Source: Ornithodoros turicata | Taxonomy: Eukaryota > Arthropoda > Arachnida > Ixodida > Argasidae | NCBI RefSeq assembly: GCF_037126465.1 | Contig: NC_088201.1 | Location: forward strand, 141,734,376-141,798,375 | DNA: 64,000 nucleotides | Direction: 5' to 3' | Shown: piece after piece, positions 22,470 through 32,839 of the stretch | How the letters are laid out: each line of letters opens with the position of its first letter | Position numbering within the stretch: position 1 is the first letter of the stretch | Made by a program: the position numbers and the translations under genes | The notes under the pieces: generated by a model | What the model was told of the DNA's origin: nothing | Database searches by the model: none | What the model saw: only the letters and a program-made list of their open reading frames with translations

Positions 22470-22645
22470 TTGTTTTTATTTTGGGCCTTCTGATTGTGCG
22501 GCGTTTTGACCTTCGGTCTTCCGACTGCTGGGCCTTATGATTTTTCGGCCTCTTGGCTTTCGGCCTTCTGACTGTTTGGCTTTTCAGCCTCATGATTATT
22601 TCGGGTTATGATTTTCGGCCTTTTGATGGGCTTCCGCTCTTGGGA
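22470..22645. repeat. Degenerate short tandem repeat
   Basis: Words of the form TTTCGGCCTTCTGACT / GATTTTCGGCCTTTTG repeat about every 15-30 bp. The minus-strand frame through it gives EAEKPNSQKAESQEAEKS-like peptide, a translation of the repeat rather than a gene. Confidence 0.6.
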
Positions 22646-23189
22646 CTCTTGCACGCGATTCTGTTTGAGTCGTATTTGAGAGTCTCCTGAGCTGCTTCCT
22701 CTCGGTCTAGAAGCCAAAAAAATATTTTTAGCGTGATAGACAAGGATACGAACTTTGCGACATGTCATTATCATATGGCTGTCGTGTGTAGTTACTTTTA
22801 CAGAAAATTCTAAAGTCTGCACGGACGTAAAAAGAAAACACACGCCAAGTATATTACAGTAACTTTGCGTGCCAGGGCAGTGGGGTTGCTATCGTTCTAT
22901 AGTACAAAAAAAAAGGCCTTGAACGTGGCATAAGGATATTCGCACATGCTATCGAAGTCGCACATGCGGCTGGTTTCTTTCTAAGCGTTAGATCGTGGAA
23001 GGTAAAACACAATTTCCACATATATCTGACACCTATAATCCCAGAAATGCCACCTTGACTTGAGCAAAAAAAGAAAAAAAAAACAGTCAAGTCCACTTCA
23101 GCGTCAAGCAGACAAAAGAAAAAAAAATCATACAGCAGCGGCAAGGCGCCGCGTCATCACAATTAAGGTCACATCCGGTCCTTTACCCT
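22646..23189. other. No recognised feature
   Basis: Several A runs (22902-22912, 23065-23085) interrupt otherwise ordinary sequence. Nothing is assignable. Confidence 0.35.
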
Positions 23190-23538
23190 TTAAAGGGACT
23201 ATGAAATGATTTTTTTCTCGTTTTCATCAGAAAGTAAACCTTTTTCCGAGTCTAGAACCAAAATTTTACCTTCATCACGCGAGGAGTATTCTCGGGAGCG
23301 AATTTAAACGGAGCGGCGAAGGGAGGACAGCTGGCGCGGCGCCGTGGCGAGCTGCCGAGCGGAGACACAGCGGGTAACTTGACGGGACCACGGCCGGCTC
23401 GGCTACACGTCATCGTGACGTGTGGCCGAGCCGAAGGATCCCGCGTATGCGTTCATCGGGAGTGGAAATCTCCATGACGGCAGCTTCCGCGCGATGGTCG
23501 CAGTTTATCGCAGTCGCATCCTGTGGTTTTTGTCGACA

Positions 23539-23778
23539 TGCTGAGACGATGTTGGATAGTTGGTTGTCCTAATTTACGTCAATATCCGCCGGAGTGGAAA
23601 GACGATGTGGTGCCATCGACTGCTCGTGTTTTTAGCGGACATTTGCATGATCGAATTTACGAAGGGTACGCTGAATCTCTTCAACGTACTAGATAACGAG
23701 CTCAGTGTCGTCTGAATCAAGGTGTAGCAACCTGCACACACCGGGGAAGGGACATCCACCTAAACGGCGCAAAGGTGT
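23539..23778 (+). pseudogene. THAP-like N-terminal exon remnant
   Basis: The ATG at 23539 begins a frame with CWIVGC (a C-x4-C pair near residue 5), then PPEWKDD, then STARVFSGHLHD. THAP domains have C-x2-4-C, a central W, then a C-x2-H preceded by residues like SARV. Here the third cysteine is phenylalanine and the spacing is shorter than usual, so this would be a damaged THAP fold. The frame stops near 23690. A donor-like GTGTGAGT follows at about 23778. The alternative is a chance frame. The location just inside the TTAA-flanked end is the strongest support. Confidence 0.35.
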
Positions 23779-25090
23779 GAGTATTTTTCGTTATTGGGGC
23801 TAACAAAGGTCTCTCAGTCCGTGTGGTTCAAATGCTATCATAGATTTCAGGATTGCGTGAATGGGTTAATTAACATCTGCGTGACTCTGAACCTTGCCGC
23901 CGCTTACGGCACAGAGAGAGTAAAAAAAAAAAAGAAAATATAAGTTACCGAATCTAGTCTCTAAACTCAGGTGGTGCACTGTTGATAAAAGTACACTTCG
24001 TTTAGCATGATCTTAGAAACCATACTTCAACAGAATATTTATGTAATATGTTGAACATACGTATCCGTTCTTTTCTCTTCACTCAGCTGCTTTCATGTTC
24101 ACAGGTGACTTCCTCAGCGGAGCCGGAAACCCCTTAGGTGAGACAGCATAATCATTGCAACCCACTATTCAGAGCAGACAAATGCTTGTGCACCCTCTTT
24201 CCAGATTCCTCTTTAATGCAGTGTCTTGCTTACCATTCGGGCTCTGTATATTGTTCACAAGTTTCTTTAATACGTTTTTTGTCATTTGATTTACAGTTTG
24301 CTTTATCATGTGCACAAATATGATATTGAGGGGGACATTTTCTTGTTTACACTCCTTATCTTATAACCATTGCTCAGTTAGATTACATCATTTCCATTCA
24401 CCGGAACTGGCCCATGTGTATGGCAGCTGAAGTCCTTCACCAGGGTAACATACCAGGACAACGCCAGCAAGTGCTCTGCAGGTCACCTCTAAATAAAAAA
24501 AAACTACCTTTGATGCACTATGTCCTCACGGGATTTTGTTCCTGCTACAACTCTGCGCTTTGTTTCGCATTACCAAAAAATAACCCTACCAACCATTATC
24601 ATACCGGTGTACTGCTGTGTTCAACCAGTTCAACTTGCTCTGGGCATCCTGCAGGGCTGTGCAGCTACTTCAGCCCTTATTCGCTGGTAACACTGGTGCC
24701 AATACAGTTGTTAGTTGAGATGTGACAGTGTAAAATAGAACATATCATGTGTTCTATTAAAAATAAAAATTATGCATGTATAGCATATAACGTGTATATG
24801 TAGATGTTAGGTCTTAGTTATTGTACTATTTGAGCTACATGTCAACATTTCAGCTGTTTGAGCCTGATGCCCTCGTCCTTGACGCACATACAAGTGTGCC
24901 CACACCCTCGGAGGAGCCTGCATAGCGAGGACTCTGTCCCAGTGGCAAATGGAACAGTTCTTTCACAAAGAAAGCAGATTTCCGCCAGAAGACCAACAAA
25001 CAGTTTTCTTGAAATAGTACCAATTACTTGTCGTTTTTCTAATTGCAAAATATTGGGCATGCTACGTCAGTACTGGGGTTTTTTTGCTTC

Positions 25091-25148
25091 GAAGTCACCA
25101 GTTGTGGTAACTGGAAAGATCTTTCCAGTTACCTCAACTGGTGACTTC
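25091..25148. repeat. 58-bp near-perfect palindrome
   Basis: GAAGTCACCAGTTG, then GGTAACTGGAAAGATC, is followed at once by its complement with no spacer. Only one symmetric position pair mismatches. It lies inside the decayed TTAA-flanked transposon. No larger unit or target duplication was found around it. Confidence 0.85.
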
Positions 25149-25417
25149 AAGCTTACGTAACACAATAATATAAGAGGGCATGAAGCAGGCGAACTGGTGT
25201 TGTGAGATAGTGCCCCCAGTCTTAGGGATGTATTACACAGTATTGGAAACCTGGTTGAACAATAAATTTGTTAAACGACAAACACTGTGCACAGATAAAC
25301 ACAGATGTGCAGAATACTCTTACACAATACGCTACAGCTTAGCTTTGTAGTCATGGTGGTTAGCAATGCTAAATGTTCAGATTTACGACGTGCTCAACAT
25401 TGAATACAGAATACGTG

Positions 25418-25521
25418 TGTAGCGGCCATATCCGCGCGACACCAAGCGCGGTCTCCCCTCGCGCTCTGGAATAAACAGTCAGTTCTGCCTATCGCCCTGG
25501 TCTGATCAGTCGTCTTCCACA
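25418..25521 (+). repeat. 5' LTR
   Basis: It begins TGTAGCGGCC and ends CTTCCACA. It is very short for an LTR (104 bp). A polyadenylation-like AATAAA sits inside (GGAATAAACAG). I could find no difference from the 3' LTR by eye. Confidence 0.95.
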
Positions 25522-25522
25522 C

Positions 25523-25540
25523 TGGTGACCCGAACGTGAT
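25523..25540 (+). promoter_or_regulatory. Primer-binding site (tRNA-Trp type)
   Basis: TGGTGACCCGAACGTGAT starts one base after the 5' LTR. It matches the complement of the 3' end of arthropod tRNA-Trp (recalled as TGGTGACCCCGACGTGAT) at 16 of 18 positions. It would prime minus-strand DNA synthesis. Confidence 0.75.
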
Positions 25541-25541
25541 C

Positions 25542-26396
25542 ATGGATGGCAACGGTACGCAGCCCCTGGTATCCTCCTTCGCCGTACGACTGCCGCCTTT
25601 TACCCGTTCACGCCCGGACATATGGTTTCGGCAAGCAGAGTCACAGTTCACCTTGGCGCACATCACATCCCAAGTAACGAAATTTCACCATGCCTTGTCC
25701 GCCCTCCCCGAAGACATTCTCATCGAGGTGGCAGACATCGTCAACTGTCCTCCCGCTGACGCTTCGTACGACGCCTTGAAGATTGCCGTCGTCGAGCGAA
25801 CCTCTCCCTCTGACCGCCAGCGCTTACAAGAATTAGTGCTGAACGAGCCTCTTGGCGACCGCAAGCCCTCCCAAGTTTTGCGGCAAATGCAGCATTTGAT
25901 CGGAAGCTCCACCTTCGACCCCAAGCTCCTTCGCGAGCTTTTTCTTTCTCGACTGCCTCCGTCCGTACAGCTGGTCTTATCCGCTTCGGACGACAGCGAC
26001 CTTCCGTCCCTCGCAGCACGCGCCGACAAGGTAACGGAAATTGCATCCGGCCAAGCTTCTGCGCACACTCTCTCTGCGGTGAACAGCACCCATCCGCAAT
26101 CCTCACCCGAAGCCTGCGGTACCTGCACCTCTTCATCGGCGTCCTCGGAAAACTCGGAACTCATCGCTTTACGTGATGAAATAAAGCGGCTCGCCGACGC
26201 CTTCAACAGGCCCACGCGCCGCGACAGCCACTCTCCTGGTCGTGCTGGACAGTCCCGCAGAATAGTACGCTCTCCAACACCGCCATCGTCATCCAACCGT
26301 CGTCCAGTCTGCTGGTACCATCGTCGTTTCGGCCGCAGGGCACGACGTTGCGAATCACCATGCCGCTGGCAGGGAAACTTCACCGGGGACTCCTAA
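25542..26396 (+). CDS. gag: Gag polyprotein of CsRn1-type retrotransposon
   Basis: The 284-residue frame starts at the first ATG after the primer site (25542). An in-frame GTG six bases earlier is not needed. The N-terminal two thirds (about residues 15-150) is the usual capsid-like part of this clade, with a FWFR-like segment seen as [11 protein letters not shown] and an [13 protein letters not shown] segment. A Ser/Pro-rich linker follows (about residues 180-255). The C terminus carries the zinc motif [18 protein letters not shown], with the CHCC spacing of the CsRn1 clade rather than the common CCHC. Role: particle assembly and RNA packaging. The frame overlaps pol by about 49 bases and pol lies in the -1 frame, so -1 frameshifting is the likely expression route. 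The frame is intact. Confidence 0.92.
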   Translation: MDGNGTQPLVSSFAVRLPPFTRSRPDIWFRQAESQFTLAHITSQVTKFHHALSALPEDILIEVADIVNCPPADASYDALKIAVVERTSPSDRQRLQELVLNEPLGDRKPSQVLRQMQHLIGSSTFDPKLLRELFLSRLPPSVQLVLSASDDSDLPSLAARADKVTEIASGQASAHTLSAVNSTHPQSSPEACGTCTSSSASSENSELIALRDEIKRLADAFNRPTRRDSHSPGRAGQSRRIVRSPTPPSSSNRRPVCWYHRRFGRRARRCESPCRWQGNFTGDS

Positions 26397-29300
26397 CGGC
26401 GACCAGGAAACCCCAGACTACGCGGCACGGTCGCCTCTTCTACCTCAAAAATCGGTCCGGAAGCCAGAATTTCCTTGTCGATACTGGCGCTGAAGTTAGT
26501 GTTCTCCCCGCATCTAGCCAAGATCGACGACGTACCCCTATCATGTATTTGACCGCAGTAAATGGTTCCCGCATTGCAGTGTACTACCGCCGATCCTTGC
26601 CTCTCGATTTTGGGCTACGTCGTGCCTTCCATTGGGTCTTTTTGGTGGCAGACACTACGCACTGCATCTTAGGAAGCGATTTCCTAGCGCACAATAACCT
26701 TATGGTCGATGTCGCTAGGCGTGTGTTGCTTGACAACCTTACAGGCCTCTCTGTGAACGGCGTTTCAACGTGCACACCACCGGCAGGTCTTACTAAACCC
26801 CGCCCCCAGGACACCGCCTCTGCGGAGCTCCTGCGCGAGTTTCCATCCTTGACTGCCCCCTGCGACTGGACGAAACCCGTCAAGCACCCTGTCGTGCACC
26901 GCATCGTCACGCGAGGTCAGCCGGTCTTCGCCAAAGCACGTCGTCTGAGCCCCGAGAAGCTGGCCATTGCACGACAGGAATTCGACCATATGCTCGCGCT
27001 TGGTATCGTCAGACCGTCTTCCAGCACTTGGTCGTCACCTCTTCACATGGTCCCCAAAAAAACTGGCGACTGGAGGCCATGCGGAGACTATCGCGCCTTA
27101 AACTTGGCAACACTTCCCGACCGTTACCCTCTTCCCAACATCTCCGACTTCACCGCCGGCCTTACAGGAGCAACAACGTTTTCAAAAATCAATTTAACCA
27201 AGGCATACCATCAAATACCCATGGCCGAGGAAGACATCGCGAAAACTGCGATTGTAACACCCTTCGGGCTTTTTGAATTCCTCCGTATGCCCTTCGGCCT
27301 ACGAAATGCGGCACAGTCCTTTCAACGGTTCATCGACAACATCACGCGTGGCCTTCCTTTTGTATTTGCCTACCTCGACGATTTGCTGGTTGCTAGTGCT
27401 TCTCCCGACCAACATACGGAGCACCTCCGCATCTTATTCCGACGTCTATCTGACCATGGATTGCTCATCAACGTCGATAAATGCGAGTTCGGCGCGCCTG
27501 AGCTTGAGTTTCTGGGCCATAAGGTCAACGCGCACGGAATTTCTCCCCTGGAAAGCAAGGTCAAGCAAGTCCAGGATTTTCCCTTGCCCACAACCATCCG
27601 CCAGCTCCGCCGCTTCCTTGGCATGGTTAACTTCTATCGTCGTTTCGTCCCCCACTGTGCCGCTATTCTGCGACCGCTAGAAGAACTCCTAAAGGCACAT
27701 ACGCCCAACTCCGCTGGACTCGCGTGGCCTCCACAAGCCCTGCAGTCCTTCCGCCAAGCAAAGGAAGCCCTCGCTTCAGCAGCCTCCTTAAGTCACCCAG
27801 TAAGTGGCGCCCCTACATCCCTCATGGTGGACGCATCCAACCAGGCCACGGGGGCGGTGCTACAGCAGCGTATTGGCGGCCACTGGAAGCCGCTGGCCTT
27901 TTTCTCGAAGAAACTATCTGCTGCGGAAGAGAAATATAGCACCTTTGGTCGCGAACTTCTCGGCGCTTTCACAGCGGTTAAACATTTCCGCTACTACCTC
28001 GAAGACAAGTCATTCGTCATCTTCACAGACCATAAGCCGCTGGTCTACGCGTATCAATCTGGAAGCTCTCGCTATTCCCCACGCGAAATCAGACACCTCG
28101 CCTTCCTAGCTGAGTTCAACGCTGAATTCCAGCACGTTAAAGGAACCGACAACGTCCCCGCCGATGCTCTCAGTAGGATCTCTTCCCTCCATGACACCCC
28201 CATCAATCTCGCCGATCTTGCCAGGCAGCAAGAGCTGGACCCAGAACTTAGGCATATCCGATCCGGCAATTCGTCCCTCCGCCTACAGCCTATCCCCTTT
28301 ACGGGTATCCAGCAGCCTATCTTTTGTGACACGGCAACCGGTTCGCCCCGACCATTTGTACCAAAACCGTTCAGGCGGCCCATCTTCTCATCGCTTCATG
28401 GCCTTTCTCATCCTGGAGTCAAAGCCACGCAACGTTTGGTAGCCACCCATTACGTTTGGCCATCGATGAACACCGACATTCGCACCTGGACGCGGTCCTG
28501 CCTTGCATGTCAACGGGCAAAGGTTCACAGACACACCGCGTCTCCCCTCTCGACCTTCTCCTTGCCTGACGCAAGGTTCGCCCACGTCCACATAGACATC
28601 GTCGGTCCCCTGCCTCCGTCTCATAACTACAGATACCTCCTGACGTGCATCGACCGTTTCACCCGATGGCCGGAGGCGGCCCCGATGCACGATTCTACAG
28701 CCGAGACCGTCGCGCAAGCATTCATCTCAACTTGGATCTCCCGTTTCGGAGTCCCATCTCAGTTAATCACTGACAGGGGAACTCAGTTTGAATCACGACT
28801 CTTTTCCGCCCTCACTCGGCTTCTTGGTACCACCCGATGTCGCACCACAGCCTATCACCCGTGCGCTAACGGCATTGTTGAACGTTTTCATCGTCACCTC
28901 AAAGCCGCCATAATGTCCTACGACGACAGCCCAAAATGGAGCGAATATCTTCCCCTGATACTGCTGGGCATTCGCAGTGCTTGGAAAGAAGATCTGAAAT
29001 GTACACCAGCGGACCTCGTCTATGGGGCCTCCCTTCGCCTTCCAGGCCAGTTCTTCGACCCCCAGCCGCTTGACAACCTACAGTTGACAGCAACGGACTA
29101 TGTCGGACGCCTTCGCGACCACTTCTCCCGAGTTCGACCAACTGCCCCTCGAGTTCCTAGTACCCATCGGACCTTCGTTTCACCCCACCTCCGATCAGCA
29201 TCTCAAGTTTTCCTCCGGACTGACGCCCTCCGACGGTCTCTACAGCCCCCCTACTCTGGTCCACACCACGTGATCGAACGCCATCCCAAATACTTTATCA

Positions 29301-29542
29301 TCGACCATGGTGGTCGTCGGGAAACGGTGTCCATCGATCGGCTCAAACCCGCCTTCACCGAATCCGACACTCAGCCTCCCTTCCTTACCGCTTCAGGCTC
29401 CACCCCCACCTGTCAACTAGACCTACCTCCCAAACCCCGCAAACGGGTATCCTGGAGCGACCTTGTCGTTTCTGGGGGGGAGCCCTGTAGCGGCCATATC
29501 CGCGCGACACCAAGCGCGGTCTCCCCTCGCGCTCTGGAATAA
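26348..29542 (+). CDS. pol: Pol polyprotein with a substituted RT catalytic aspartate
   Basis: The frame spans 1064 codons, counting from the start of the overlap. It has no ATG that must be used, so it is probably made by -1 frameshift from gag. Protease: [11 protein letters not shown] (about residue 44). Reverse transcriptase: [29 protein letters not shown]-like [13 protein letters not shown], and YLDDLLVAS (about 342). Motif A of Ty3 enzymes reads FSKIDL. Here residue 282 is Asn (AAT), so one of three metal-binding aspartates is missing. RNase [30 protein letters not shown] and NVPADALSR. Integrase: HHCC zinc region (HPGVKAT..., CLACQRAK) and the catalytic triad in HIDIVGP, TDRGTQ and NGIVERFH. 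The last 57 bases run into the 3' LTR. Otherwise no stop or frameshift. Confidence 0.95.
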   Translation: MRITMPLAGKLHRGLLTATRKPQTTRHGRLFYLKNRSGSQNFLVDTGAEVSVLPASSQDRRRTPIMYLTAVNGSRIAVYYRRSLPLDFGLRRAFHWVFLVADTTHCILGSDFLAHNNLMVDVARRVLLDNLTGLSVNGVSTCTPPAGLTKPRPQDTASAELLREFPSLTAPCDWTKPVKHPVVHRIVTRGQPVFAKARRLSPEKLAIARQEFDHMLALGIVRPSSSTWSSPLHMVPKKTGDWRPCGDYRALNLATLPDRYPLPNISDFTAGLTGATTFSKINLTKAYHQIPMAEEDIAKTAIVTPFGLFEFLRMPFGLRNAAQSFQRFIDNITRGLPFVFAYLDDLLVASASPDQHTEHLRILFRRLSDHGLLINVDKCEFGAPELEFLGHKVNAHGISPLESKVKQVQDFPLPTTIRQLRRFLGMVNFYRRFVPHCAAILRPLEELLKAHTPNSAGLAWPPQALQSFRQAKEALASAASLSHPVSGAPTSLMVDASNQATGAVLQQRIGGHWKPLAFFSKKLSAAEEKYSTFGRELLGAFTAVKHFRYYLEDKSFVIFTDHKPLVYAYQSGSSRYSPREIRHLAFLAEFNAEFQHVKGTDNVPADALSRISSLHDTPINLADLARQQELDPELRHIRSGNSSLRLQPIPFTGIQQPIFCDTATGSPRPFVPKPFRRPIFSSLHGLSHPGVKATQRLVATHYVWPSMNTDIRTWTRSCLACQRAKVHRHTASPLSTFSLPDARFAHVHIDIVGPLPPSHNYRYLLTCIDRFTRWPEAAPMHDSTAETVAQAFISTWISRFGVPSQLITDRGTQFESRLFSALTRLLGTTRCRTTAYHPCANGIVERFHRHLKAAIMSYDDSPKWSEYLPLILLGIRSAWKEDLKCTPADLVYGASLRLPGQFFDPQPLDNLQLTATDYVGRLRDHFSRVRPTAPRVPSTHRTFVSPHLRSASQVFLRTDALRRSLQPPYSGPHHVIERHPKYFIIDHGGRRETVSIDRLKPAFTESDTQPPFLTASGSTPTCQLDLPPKPRKRVSWSDLVVSGGEPCSGHIRATPSAVSPRALE
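29471..29485 (+). promoter_or_regulatory. Polypurine tract
   Basis: TGGGGGGGAGCCC directly precedes the 3' LTR at 29486. Purine-rich sequence in this position primes plus-strand DNA synthesis in LTR retrotransposons. The final CCC is a slight interruption. Confidence 0.6.
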
Positions 29543-29589
29543 ACAGTCAGTTCTGCCTATCGCCCTGGTCTGATCAGTCGTCTTCCACA
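29486..29589 (+). repeat. 3' LTR
   Basis: It begins TGTAGCGGCC and ends CTTCCACA, followed by the CGTG duplication. It reads identical to the 5' LTR over 104 bp, so the insertion is young relative to the nested DNA transposons nearby. Confidence 0.95.
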
Positions 29590-30628
29590 CGTGACATGCT
29601 CATAAATAAATTCTTGCATGAAACATAATCTTAGGCAAACAAGAAGTGCTTGGGCGGAAGGAAATACAGCCATCTGTAGAACAATAACTGCAGAGTAAAT
29701 AAAAATCGCCTGAAGGCGCGAAGCTGCTTTGAATAATAAGAGTAATGATGACGAAGAACACGAGTTGAAACAAAGTAAAACAAAACAGACCAACCAGTCT
29801 TTTACGATAATTTGTGCAAACAAATTGAGCAACACAGGGGGCATCTTCCAAATATCAGTCACACTTCACAACGCACTTCCTTTGTTGTCAGATTGTCAAC
29901 ACGTAAACATAACTGCAACAGACGTAAATATAACTGCAACGCCAAGCAACCACCAGAGACCTTCAATTGGTGACGGCGATACAACCAATACACGTTGCGG
30001 TGAATCGCTAGAGGCCCACGTAACTCGTCAGCAAAACTCTCAAAGACACTGTGGTACTTGAGTTCCTTGTTGTGAACGGCCGCAGAGCATAGGACGAATA
30101 CATTCGATGAAAAAGTACAGCTCACATGTCATACTTGCCAGCTCAACTGTAGCAAACGATTCACACGCAAAAAGCTGTTCATTATAGCGTGCTATCCGAA
30201 CGCCTCCAAGCAAGAAAACGTAATGCTCCAACTTCAACCCTCAAACGCGACCAGAGACCTTGTGAGCTTCTATGCGTGACTGGACGGCGCCAGCCACAGC
30301 GCGCTCACAGCATTACTTGACATTGCGCAACACCGGTGACGTAACAGGAACAGAAGTGCAGTCCGTACAGTTACACCGTCGACGGGAGAATGTGCGCGGG
30401 AGAGGAGGAACGCGGAAGAGACATTTCGAGCTAGCGCTCCTCGCAGAGTGGAGCGATTTCGTCCGGAAAAATTCGTGGCATATTAGTTTCTCAGCGGGAA
30501 GAACAGTTTCCAGCGAAAAAAAGTATGGGGGTTCGGGAAATTTCATAGTCCCTTTAACTCAGACAAGGGTCACTGCTCCAGGCCACTGTGCGCGGCATGG
30601 TGCAAATTTCCTATCGGCAGAACACTTC

Positions 30629-31796
30629 CCCAAGCAGCACACAATATTGGACCCATATTGCCTGGTCTTTGGCGATACGGATTCGATATGGGACTCGTTT
30701 TGCCAGGATTCTCCCATATTCTCGCGAACTTGGCAATATGGGCCCCATATTGCGAAGTTTGAGCCAATATGGGGAAGTCCTGGCAATATCTGCCCCATAT
30801 TTCCCTTGTACACCCCATATTGACTGAAAACGCAGAAAATGGTACATACCCGGTGTTGTACAAATGCCCAAGCAGCACGGCAAGATTGGACGTTGAAGCG
30901 TGCGAAATGCCCAGTTCAGTATGTTGTTCCCTCCAGCAACTTCCCGCAGATGATACACATTGTTGGAAACAGTCAACATACTTGGCAATCCCACTGTAAG
31001 ATTGACTGCCACTCAACAACTCAACTTTTCACTTGCTGCAAACAGCCGCCATCTTGCTTCGCGATGCCACTGCCAATCTGTCGAACCGACTGAGAGCGTG
31101 GTCTTTTGAGCGAAATCACGCGTTCAGTAATGCGCATGCGCGACACTAGGATCGGACGTTTCATTCGGGCTAAAAGTCGCAGTTTCCTCTAATGACAATG
31201 GAATTGCGACACGTCATGTAAAAAACAATGTTTGATGGGAAGGCATGCCTCTTCTGTAACGTTAGGTGCTTTCAAGTTACTGCTGGCAGTGTGAGTTACT
31301 GAGGCGCATGTCCGTCACCGTCACGAAAGTGTTTCGCTCCTTTGTGGTCTAGGAGCGGGTTCGAAATTTTCGGTTCATACACTACTGCGATCCCAACGAA
31401 TGCTTCTGATGGATATTTGGTATTGGCAGATGCGTAGGAGTGCCTGAGTCCTTCAGTAAGACGGGCGTACCACCTGTTCTTCGTTTTTAGGGCCATGCAG
31501 TGTTACTTTTGTAACGCTATGCAGCGTGGATCAGAAACAAGATCTGTAGAAATTGAAAAGCTAAAGGAAGAGAGAAGTAATATCAGTGGTAGACATTATA
31601 CCGTATAATGCTTGATTATTACACGGGCTCCCATTTGGCGTTATCACGAAAATATTGGCGCAATATGGGCACCCCATATTGGACCACTATGGAGCCTGGT
31701 TGCACTCCCCATATTGGTCCCATAGTGGACCAATATTGGTAATTTTTGCAGCACATATGGGTCCAATGTTGGACTAATATTGTCGTGCTGCTTGGG
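30629..31796. mobile_element. 1.17-kb CCCAAGCAGCAC-type foldback element
   Basis: The left end CCCAAGCAGCACACAATATT and the right end (inverted CCCAAGCAGCACGACAATAT) continue into TTGGACCCATAT-type repeats in both arms. CCCATATTG words recur near 30651, 30716, 30741, 30798 and 30818 on the left and, inverted, between 31660 and 31760. A second internal CCCAAGCAGCAC at 30867 suggests a nested or composite end. Nothing inside looks coding; frames there are repeat translations. No clear target duplication was found. Confidence 0.65.
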
Positions 31797-32623
31797 TTGT
31801 TTGTGGTTGATAAGTTGTTTGTGGCGTTTCTGCGCTGGCAGATCCGTCCCGATGTACAACAGTCCATTGGCTTCGCTATCCTTGTCCCCCAAATAATTGC
31901 TACATTGCTGGATGAAGAGAACATTACGCCAGACGGTGCACGTGCACTCTGCATTCAGTGTGCCAATATTTTGCGCAACTTCTCAAAGACGCTCAGGTGA
32001 GATATTTCGATCAAGCAGAACGGAACCTCATAGTCGTGGAGCCTTTTCCGAAATGAAATTCCTTTGCGTACTTGTTTTTAATAAAGAACAAGGACAGGAG
32101 TGCGCTGAAGCAGTGTTTTGCGCATAAGAGTGGAGTTTAGTGGAGGGTAAGTTTAGTTTTAGAGCCCGTGCAGAATCTGCTTCAGCATCTAGTGCAAACA
32201 AATGGCGAAAAAAGGGACACACTCAGTAACTGCCTAAAAGCAAAAACAGACACACACACAGGACGATTGTTTTAAACGGCTTAGTTCAGTATGATGAGTT
32301 GAAGAAGCAGCGACGTTTTTTTTTCGTCAAAAAGGATATTTTGCCATTCGCCCATTCTGTGCAATTTGGTGTGTATCTCGAATTTATTTACAGGCTTGAT
32401 GTCAACAAAATTTTAGGTGACCGACAACAACAATAATAATCAAGATCAAAATTGTTATTATTTACGAATGCAGGGCTGCACTGGTCTTAAATGCACATGG
32501 ACTTAATATTACTGAAGCGGCTTTGAAAGTACTCAACTATACGCCGGAAGATATAGTATTTGCTAAAATTTTATCATTAAAGTTTTAACTGAAATTAACA
32601 CCCCAAAGCATAATCGTCAAAAC
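31797..32623. other. No recognised feature
   Basis: The region is AT-rich toward the right. No TIR pair, exon or RNA gene is visible. Confidence 0.35.
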
Positions 32624-32634
32624 TGAACAGTACT

Positions 32635-32828
32635 TAAAAACCCGAGACCAGGGGACAAAAAAACGGCAAACACAGACATGGTCTCAGAGAGAGACCTTGG
32701 TTGAGAGAGACCTTGAGAGAGGTTGAGACCTTGTCTGTGTTTGTCGTTTTTTTTGTCCCCTAGTCTCGGGTTTTTAAGTTATGGATCTATACCACCAGCT
32801 AGCTTGCTACCTCTCTATCCTCTCGTTA
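32635..32828 (+). mobile_element. Hairpin retroposon, copy C (11-bp target duplication)
   Basis: TGAACAGTACT flanks the unit (32624-32634, 32829-32839). The outer stem is AAAAACCCGAGACCAGGGGA with TCCCCTAGTCTCGGGTTTTT. The inner stem pairs CGGCAAACACAGACA-type sequence with TGTCTGTGTTTGTCG. The loop is an AGAGAGACCTTG repeat. The tail past the hairpin is TTATGGATC, then TACCACCAGCTAGCTTGCT. The inner stem sequence differs from copies A and D/E, yet each copy is self-complementary. Confidence 0.85.
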
Positions 32829-32839
32829 TGAACAGTACT

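Larger units (their letters stand above)
25418..29589 (+). mobile_element. Complete Ty3/Gypsy (CsRn1-clade) LTR retrotransposon
   Basis: The 4172-bp element has two 104-bp LTRs (25418-25521, 29486-29589) that read as identical, a CGTG target duplication (25414-25417, 29590-29593), a primer-binding site matching tRNA-Trp, a G-rich polypurine tract before the 3' LTR, and long overlapping gag and pol frames. Pol order is protease, reverse transcriptase, RNase H, integrase, the Ty3 order. Gag ends in a C-x2-H-x9-C-x3-C zinc motif. That motif plus a tRNA-Trp primer are hallmarks of the CsRn1 clade. There is no env-like gene. Identical LTRs mean recent insertion, into the decayed TTAA-flanked transposon. 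Confidence 0.95.
23194..30553 (+). mobile_element. Kolobok-like DNA transposon (TTAA target), split by an LTR retrotransposon
   Basis: The left end AGGGACTATGAAAT and the right end (inverted AGGGACTATGAAAT) are each flanked by TTAA (23190-23193, 30554-30557). Subtracting the retrotransposon and one 4-bp duplication leaves about 3.2 kb, a reasonable transposon length. Just inside the left end a THAP-like exon is visible (23539-23778), and Kolobok transposases commonly start with a THAP zinc domain. Splice-like sites at 23778, 24112 and 24858 suggest an intron-containing transposase, now decayed. I did not find the catalytic core, so the superfamily is inferred from target, ends and THAP hint. 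Confidence 0.6.

Noticed and set aside
22470..22645. Glu/Lys/Ser-rich minus-strand peptide as a disordered protein exon
   Set aside because: The repeat is degenerate at DNA level in all frames and lacks splice sites.
25685..26383. Long minus-strand frame opposite gag
   Set aside because: It is the antisense shadow of the gag frame; codon structure and zinc motif are on the plus strand.
30272..30823. 183-codon open frame, plus strand
   Set aside because: It spans the right end of the TTAA-flanked transposon and the start of the CCCAAGCAGCAC foldback; half of it is a translation of CCCATATTG repeats.
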